Origin: Pascua guehoae
Taxonomy: Eukaryota > Basidiomycota > Tremellomycetes > Trichosporonales > Trichosporonaceae
DNA length: 64,000 nucleotides
Reading direction: 5' to 3'
Assembly (NCBI GenBank): GCA_001600415.1
Contig: BCJX01000007.1
Coordinates: forward strand, 838,032 to 902,031
Made by a program: the position numbers and the translations under genes. Shown here piece after piece: positions 57,354-64,000 of this stretch. The notes under the pieces were generated by a model that saw nothing but the letters and a program-made list of their open reading frames with translations, ran no database searches and was not told the DNA's origin. Each line of letters begins with the position of its first letter. The stretch's first letter is position 1.

Positions 57354-59152
57354 ATGCCAGCTGTCTCCAAAGCCTGCGATGCGTGTCGAGTTCGCCGCAC
57401 AAAGGTGAGTCCACACGGCCTGGTGCTCAATGCGAGCTCGTGGCTGACGTCTGCAGTGCGATGGTGGGCAACCTTGTCGACGATGCGGGACGAGCGACAT
57501 TTCGTGCTCTTACAATCTCCATCGTCGGAAGCGGGGACCCCGGGGAAAGTGCGTAGTCGGTGGTTGACTCGTTACAGTCATGGAAAGCTGACAATGTAGG
57601 ACTGTTTCCCTGCTCCAGGACATGCTTGGCAGCGAAAGAGGTTCATCTAGCACGTCTGCAGTCTCGTCGACGGCGGTGGGTGAAACCTCGCCCAGGAGCG
57701 AGTTGCCGCGAACAGGCATGTCACCACTTCCCGACCCCCGCTTTCCATTTCCATTACTTTCCAGCACCGACACCACCTGGATCCCTCAAGGGTCAGCATC
57801 GACCTTGTCCATCGGCTCCGGTCTTGCCATCGACCCACTGTCTACGCTCATTGCACCAGTCCAGAGACCCTTCGGTCAGTCGTTCCATTCGAAGTCGACC
57901 ATGCTCCACCTCATTGATGGTGTCCTGAGCACAGGCGTCCGCGATTACTTTGCCTACCTTCACCAACTGAGGCCGGTGGTCGATGCCAGCGCAGTACAGG
58001 AGCGCTTTGCGCACAAGGAACACCTCCACAACGAGCGCTTTGCCGCCATGGTCATGGCAATGTGTGCGCTCCAACTCTTCCTCCCCCACAGCGGAGCCGA
58101 CGACGGGACTACCAGCCGTGCAGAGGCTCTGCTCCGTGAGGCCGTGGCGTTGCATAACACGCCCGACCTGGGCTCGGAGCCGACACTCGAGTCCCTCTCG
58201 ACGACGATGCTGATCGCTTCTGTACTGCGCGTGACGCGGGGGTTCAATGCGTTTTATGTTCGCTCACGCGAGGCGATTGCGCTTGCCGAATTGCTCGACC
58301 TGGCTCATCCAGACACGTACGACGCGTTTTCCGACTCTGAAAAGGCTGTCGCAGTGCACATTGTCTGGCTACTAGCGGCCGTGGAGCGGTGAGTTAGATG
58401 TTGGCTGTCCTTGTACCCATCATATCAGCAGCTCATACAGGTGCAGCTCCAACGCCCTTTTATGTGCTCAGATCGGTGTGCCCCATGCGCGTTTCCACCC
58501 CGCCCTGGGGTTCCGCGGCAGGTTGACTCACCTGCGTGCGATCGGCTCGGCTGTCTCTGTTGGCCTCGAGCCATGCACGCGTCTATTCGAGACTATGGAC
58601 GAGCAGCTCATCGTGTGCATTCACGGAAAGTGCGAGCCAGACATGTGCAGCCTCGACGTCGCCCGAGCGCTCAGCGCGCATGATGCGCTAGACGCCGTCC
58701 AGCTCACCCCAGCCCTTTCGCCTGTCCAACTCGCCGACATGCTCCTCACACGCTTGTGGCTGCACGTCGAGATCTGGCGCGGGTGCATGCGACACTCGCT
58801 CCTCCAAGTCGGCGACTGTGCGGCTCTGGGGATTGCGTACCCCGTCGAGTGCCTGGGCAAGATTGCTGCCATCATGGGCGCCCTTCCCACAGAGACGATA
58901 TTGGGCAACGGGCGCGGCTTGGTGAGTCCTGACTATTGAGTAGCCTGCTGACAGCTGCAGGGGAACAAGCTCCTCGCGGTCGTCGCCACTGCAGAGTCTG
59001 TGCTCAACCTTGCGGTCCCGCCAGAATTTGACGGTGTCACGTCGGTGGCCCACGGCAAGGCCCTGTGCCAGCAGGTGACGACCGTCGCCGAGTCCCTCAT
59101 CGTCAAGGGACAGTGGCTCCGCTGGGAGGTGCGCGAGGGGCAAAGCGTGTAA
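57354..59152 (+). CDS. Zn2Cys6 fungal transcription factor
   Basis: Nuclear DNA-binding regulator. Exon 1 (MPAVSKACDACRVRRTK) and exon 2 (CDGGQPCRRCGTSDISC) together give the six-cysteine zinc cluster C-x2-C-x6-C-x5-C-x2-C-x6-C with its basic linker (NLHRRKRGPRGK). A Ser/Pro-rich spacer leads to a middle homology region: GVRDYFAYLHQLRPVVDAS, FAAMVMAMCALQLFL, LIASVLRVTRGFNAFYVRSR, EAIALAELLDLAHPDTYDAFSD and AVHIVWLLAAVER. After an intron (about 58389-58440) come CSSNALLCAQIGVPHARFHP and the C-terminal helices to TAA 59152. Roughly 500 residues. The target set is unknown. Neighbours on the right are a phosphodiesterase and a maltose-type permease; many permease genes lie near such regulators, but this is not proof. 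Confidence 0.85.
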
Positions 59153-59422
59153 GCAGGGTAATACGATGTAAACCGTAACTGAACTTGACGGCTGTACTTC
59201 CTTGCATGTTGTTGCATTCTGGGCGCGCACACTGTAGCCGCCGTTTGTGTGCGGAAACACATGCGGAAGCTTTCCCGATGTCTTCCCCGTCATCTCTTCG
59301 GTTGCAACAAACGCACGTCTGATTCCTATCACATATTGCACTGCTCATCGCTGTACTAATCTCACTCAAGGCGTCTGGTTCACGGGATCTCGGCGAGCAG
59401 AGTGTGCTACAAAATCTAGTCT
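59153..59422. other. Convergent 3' intergenic region
   Basis: 270 bp between the regulator's stop and the phosphodiesterase's stop. Nothing seen. Confidence 0.5.
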
Positions 59423-60978
59423 CTAGCACCCGGCCACACGCCCCAGGCGCTCATCGCGCCACTGCAATGCTTGTGGCTGTTGGTACTTTACCTGTGCTTT
59501 GAACACGTGTGCCGAGCGGTTTGTGAGGTCGGCTGTACGCGGTTAGCCATAGGCAGGCAGTATGAGCACCGCAACTCGAGCCTCACCAATAATCCAGCAA
59601 TATCCCATGGAGCGGTACTCATCGAGGTCTGAACGACCGTCTACCCCGCGCGGGGCAATAGCCTTAGTCGTGCGACTGTCGTACGTGATGGGCCCCGTGC
59701 CGTTTCTGGACCTTGAGCACAGTCGCGGGTAGGTTACGGTGAGCACTCACAACTCTTGAAAGTACCACAGAGGACCAGTGCGTTTGCGTGCAGCCTCAAT
59801 GTCGAACCCGGCCGTGTCCATGCTTGCCTGTCAGCATCTCTTATCACCCATGGCCCCATTCCCCTCAACTCGAGACTCACAGCATCTCGCGTCCGTCGCC
59901 AGGGTGAATATCACCCAGGGACGCAAAGTAGCCGACGCTCACACCGTGCTCGACACACCAGTCGACAAGGTCCTGAAGCGGCCCTCCTGGGCCACGCAGG
60001 CTCGCTTCAATCGCGAGACAGTAGCTCTGCGCAGCCCACGTCTTGCCTGCGAGCACCACATCCATTGTCTGTGGCGCGTCGGGCTCAAATACTGGAATGT
60101 ACAGTGGTGAACCCGTGCGGAGGGCGTCGGCGAACCACGCGTCCGCCTCGAGTTCGGCCGGGGTGCGATAAAAGCTTGTATCGAGCTTCCACACGCACCA
60201 CTCTGTCATTGTTAGAGATTCAAAACCTGCACGCTCTTTCCTTTTTCACACGCTTACCGAGAGCAGGCACGCCTCTAGCGTTGCGGTGCGCCTTGACAAG
60301 CTCGTACACGGCCGGCAGGGCTGCCTTGTCCTTGCTGCCGTGTCAGTTGGTGACATTCAGGAGTAAAATACACGTACATGTCCAGGAAGAGGACCATGTC
60401 GATGCTCTCTGCCTCGATGAGGTCTAGCATGCTTTTGAAATCGAGTACGCCCTCATCGCTGCCGTTAGCCCATCCTCGGTCTCTGTTGCCACGTACGTGA
60501 TCTCGCCCAGCTCGTTCTTGAGCTTGAGCTCTGATATGAGCGACCACGGCGTACTGTTAACCCGTGGGCTGTACCCTTTCCCCGTCCAGGGATTGTACAC
60601 GTCTTGGGACGGTGATCAGCGTCGTGTGTGCCCGCCTTCTACAAGTTCAAGACTCACCGGCATGCCCGAGATGCTCTGCAATGTTCGTTGCACGCCCCAG
60701 CCCCTTGTCGTGGTGCACGACCGGGTGTCCGTCGGCAGTGAGGCGGACGTCGACTTCGATGCACAGCAGGCCAAACTCGGCGGCCTTGACGACTGCCTCT
60801 TCGCTCTGGGCGTCAGCACGTGTATGTCAACACGGGTGACACGTTCACAACGCACGTTCTCGGGCACGCCGTCCCACCGCAGCCCGCGGTGGGCGGACAC
60901 GAGCAGGCCGCCGTCGCCAGCCGGCTGGCGGAACAGGTCGACAATCTGGTGCACGTCGAGAGAGGTCTGGACGGGCAT
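59423..60978 (-). CDS. Glycerophosphodiester phosphodiesterase
   Basis: Hydrolyses glycerophosphodiesters such as glycerophosphocholine to glycerol-3-phosphate and an alcohol. Start at ATG 60978 (MPVQTSLDVHQIVDLF). The GDPD TIM-barrel motifs are in order: LLVSAHRGLRWDGVPEN (catalytic His, then the PEN metal ligand), EEAVVKAAEFG, EVDVRLTADGHPVVHHD (second metal site and catalytic His). Later exons give YNPWTGKGYSP, SKACDLIEAESIDMVLFLD, MYV and a Tyr/Trp-rich segment (EWCVWKLDTSFYRTPAELE, GYFASLGDIHP). The end after KRTGPLWYFQE is less sure; the best chain runs through RNGTGPITYDSRTTKAIA and YRSMGYCWIIG to a TAG at 59423. About seven exons with 40-60 nt introns. No signal peptide, so cytosolic. 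Confidence 0.82.
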
Positions 60979-61790
60979 TGCGCGGGGTTTGAAACGTGGT
61001 GGTAGTAGTTTGCTCTAGGCATGCATGCCCGCAATGCAATCCCCTTTATGAATAGTCTGTACGCACCTGCACTGTCGTCTGTGGACTCCCGAATCAGAAG
61101 CGTGCTGACCGCAGACACCAGCTGGTACCACCACAATCACCACGTAAACCCTGCCCCATTGCGCGCTGCGAACGGAGTTTCTGTGGTCATGGTCATGACC
61201 GTCGTGCCACCCCCGCCACCACTGGGGCGCCACATGTCTCGCGCTCAGCCGGCGACGCGTGTAGTATTGGCAAGGGAAGACCACCATTTCTCCAGTGACA
61301 CGCCCGTCGTGCCTGGAAATGGGCACGTGCAGAGGCACGAGAGCCGAAGCGTATCTCGGGTCGGACGCTTGCGATGCAATCGGATCAACATGGCTAAGCT
61401 GTGCATTCGAAAGGTGCGCCACCATGCGGCATCGCCCACTTTTGCACACACATTATTCTATTTAGCCAGAGCTGCTGCTTGCCCTGGTAGCCCACTGCCC
61501 ACGCGCGGCGTTTATCCCTGACCCTGCCAAGCTGCGGTGATGGTATTTTGGCAAACTCATACATAAAACCAACACGATGACCACGGATTCTCCGGCGGCG
61601 CCACAACATCATTGCTGACGACCAGCCGAACGTGGGGTCTGGGCAGTGCCAAGAATCTCGCAGTAGAAGCATTGGGCCCCTCTCTGTCGTCTTCCCCACC
61701 AGGGACCCCGCATGGGGAACAGTACAAGTACCCCCGCGTGAGTGCTGGGTGAAGACAACTGCCCGACCCTCGAGCGTCTCCCTCCCAACA
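60979..61790. promoter_or_regulatory. Divergent promoter between phosphodiesterase and maltose-type permease
   Basis: An 812-bp region between divergent starts. Frames on the plus strand (61021-61521) and minus strand have no domain. Possible shared regulation; no clear motif array. Confidence 0.35.
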
Positions 61791-64000
61791 ATGTCGCACG
61801 AACACAACGACAAAGCCACCGCGGACACTGCACACTTTGAGAGCCATGGTGGGGTTTCTGTCCTTGCCGGTATGCTGACGAAGACTCAGTCGACATGGAG
61901 CAAGTCGAGTCCAAAGGCGAGGACGCCCAGTGGTCCGCCGTCGTTGCCGACGCCATCGTGGCCGAGCGCGCCGAGAAGGACATGCCCCTCTGGCTGGGCC
62001 TCAAGACGTACCGCAAGGCCGTGGGGTGGTCGATTGCCATCTCGTTCACGCTCGTCATGGAGGGTGCGTCCACACTGGCCCTGTGGTGTTGTTGTGATGT
62101 GCGCTTGCTGACAATGCAGGCTTCCAGACGTCCCGTAAGAACGCATCATGCAGGCCACACGCTCACACCAGTGCTGTCCAACAATATCGGCCTGCCCATA
62201 TTTCGCGAGAAGTATGGCCACTGGGCAGGCGAGACAAAAGGGTACCAGTTGTCAGCTGCGTGGCAGGTGAGTACATACTTTGTGCTGACAGGTTTGCATG
62301 GATCCAGCTAACGCCAATGACAGACGGTGCTTGGAATGGGTTCGACTTTTGTACGCACAGCACCACCGCGGCTGAAGTGGATGACTACTGACGTTCCAGG
62401 GATGCCTCATGTGAGCGGCCGTCGAGCTTGGGGGCCTCCATGCCTGCAGACAAACTGACCTCCAGCGGCATCTTCATCTCGTCCTACTGCCAGGACCGAT
62501 GGGGATACCGCCGTACACTCCAAGGCGGCCTAATTCTCATCACAGCCTTTATCTTTATCGTCTTCTTTGCCCAGAATATTACCATGCTCTTCATCGGCGA
62601 GGTGGGTCGCGCTCTCGACCGAACTCGTTGGAACCCGAGAAAGTGCTGACGGTGCTGATTGCTTGCGGATTACCATGGGGAGCGTTCTCGAGCGTGGGTT
62701 TGGACGGAAAAGTGTTTGTCATTCCCGCTGACAACCTCAGTCGGCAGTTGCATATGCTAGCGAGGTGACACCGGTCGGCCTCCGCGGCTACTTGACGACG
62801 TGAGCAGAGAGGGCCCCTCTCGCAGTTGATTGACCCCAGCTATGTCAATCTCTGCTGGATTATGGGCCAGATGATCGCCTCAGGAGTCGTAACAGGGCTC
62901 ACAACCCGTACCGATCAGTGGGCTTATCGAGTAGGTGTTGTGTGCGGTGAATGAAGAGCCATGGTCGGGTCGCGAGACTCACGGTGGCAGGGCCACAATT
63001 GGCATGAACACTGACCCCCCCTCCAGCTCCCTTTCGCACTTCAGTGGATCTGGCCGCTTCCGCTGTTCATCATTATCTCGTTTGCACCCGAAAGCCCCTG
63101 GTTCCTGGTCCGGAAGGGACGTCTGCAGGAAGCCGAGGCATCAGTCAAGCGTCTTGCAACTGCCAACGAAGAGCTGTCACCGCAGGAGACAGTGGCCATG
63201 ATGGTAAGCTCTAGACTCTCTGACCATGTCACAACTTACACAGCACTTCAGGTACGCACAAACCAGCACGAAATGGACTCGTTTGAGCAGGTCTCGTGGA
63301 TGGTGAGTAACCACCGCTTCAATTGACGCCAACGCCCAGGAATGCTTCAAGGGATCCAACCGCCGCCGCACCGAGATTGTCTGCATGGCTTGGGCGTCGA
63401 CCGTGCTTGCTGGGTCGTCGTTTGCAAACCACCCCATCTACTTTTTCGAACAGGGTATGTGTCCTCGTGCCTCACTAGCCATGCTGACTTTGCAGCTGGC
63501 CTGTCGACCTCTGCGTCGTTCCAGGTCAACCTCGGCATGCGCGGCCTCGCCTTTGTCGGGACTGTGCTCTCCTGGGTCGCAATGACGGTTCGTGACCCAC
63601 CTCCCCTGCGATCAACAGAGTAATCTGACAAGGCAGTACTTTGGTCGCCGCACAATGTTTCTCTGTGGCCTCGCCGTCGATGCCCTCTGGTATGCTACCC
63701 TCGTGCGCCACCCCGCTGACCCTCCCCACAGCCTCCTGCTCGTCGGCGCCCTCTCTTTCCCAGGTGACCACCACTCGGGCCCTGCCTGGGGTGAGGCAGC
63801 CTTGATCATGGTCTGGGTATTTGTGTGGGATCTCTCTGTTACAGTGAGTTTGCGCTTGTGCAGCATAGCATAAACTAACCCCCAGGTCACGGCGTATGCC
63901 ATCGTGGGCGAGATGTCATCGACACGGCTGCGTGCGCGTTCCGTCGGCCTCGCCCGAAGTACGTCTCGCATCCCCTCTATTTGACCAAAACTGACCTGCA
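61791..64000 (+). CDS. MFS alpha-glucoside (maltose-type) permease, cut by window edge
   Basis: Plasma-membrane H+ symporter of the sugar porter family. ATG 61791 ([16 protein letters not shown]) starts a long cytosolic tail with [16 protein letters not shown] leading into TM1. The first loop exons give [12 protein letters not shown], then [18 protein letters not shown] (loop 2-3), [56 protein letters not shown] and [21 protein letters not shown]7 reads [15 protein letters not shown]; then [11 protein letters not shown] (loop 8-9) and [24 protein letters not shown] and F.PESPWWLVR-type text are features of Mal-type permeases. About 12 exons with introns of 35-80 nt are present, and the last helix or two are beyond position 64000. 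Confidence 0.85.

Overview
The window is nuclear DNA of a basidiomycete fungus. The genes are split by many short introns (about 35-55 nt, GTRNGN donors, a CTGAC or CTAAC branch site just before the CAG acceptor), are GC-rich and closely packed on both strands, and many share divergent promoters. Gene content (GAA1, RNase H2B, GIR2, kynurenine monooxygenase, STL1-like and maltose-like permeases, large F-box-like proteins) and intron style suggest Tremellomycetes, most likely a Trichosporonales yeast. The lineage call is inference. No virus, plasmid, CRISPR array or intact transposon was seen.

Layout. 1-17 kb is housekeeping: the start of GAA1 (cut by the window edge), RNase H2 subunit B, a RING/TRAF zinc-finger protein, an aldo/keto reductase, a PBY1-like TTL-fold protein, an intron-containing tRNA-Lys(CUU), a BRCT-type protein and an STL1-like permease. 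17-30 kb is accessory: a 2.6-kb stretch without genes, an F-box protein, a secreted GH24 (phage-type) lysozyme, a 3' relic of a 3-hydroxyacyl-CoA dehydrogenase, a broken aspartyl protease, two inverted copies of a 130-160 bp repeat, and a 928-residue F-box-like protein with a duplicated architecture. 30-42 kb holds a sterol-glucosyltransferase-like enzyme, a catalase 3' relic, an NTF2/p15-like mRNA export factor, a mitochondrial Obg GTPase and kynurenine 3-monooxygenase. 42-46 kb is sparse and repeat-rich, with a tRNA-Gly(CCC) and a small gene for a secreted repeat precursor with Lys-Arg sites. 46-64 kb holds an apparent in-frame fusion of an EFM4-type methyltransferase with N-acetylglucosamine kinase, two uncharacterised genes, GIR2, a DapA/HOGA-type aldolase, a Zn2Cys6 regulator, a glycerophosphodiester phosphodiesterase and the start of a maltose-type permease.

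The strongest candidates for something undescribed are two. One is the 110-residue precursor at 44769-45145: signal peptide, then four near-identical peptide repeats, the first three ending in Lys-Arg, which is the architecture of Kex2-processed secreted signalling peptides. The other is the EFM4-NAGK fusion at 46352-49447, where no stop codon separates two enzymes that are normally encoded separately. The 23.5-26.4 kb gene graveyard, with its inverted repeat, is the clearest sign of recent rearrangement.
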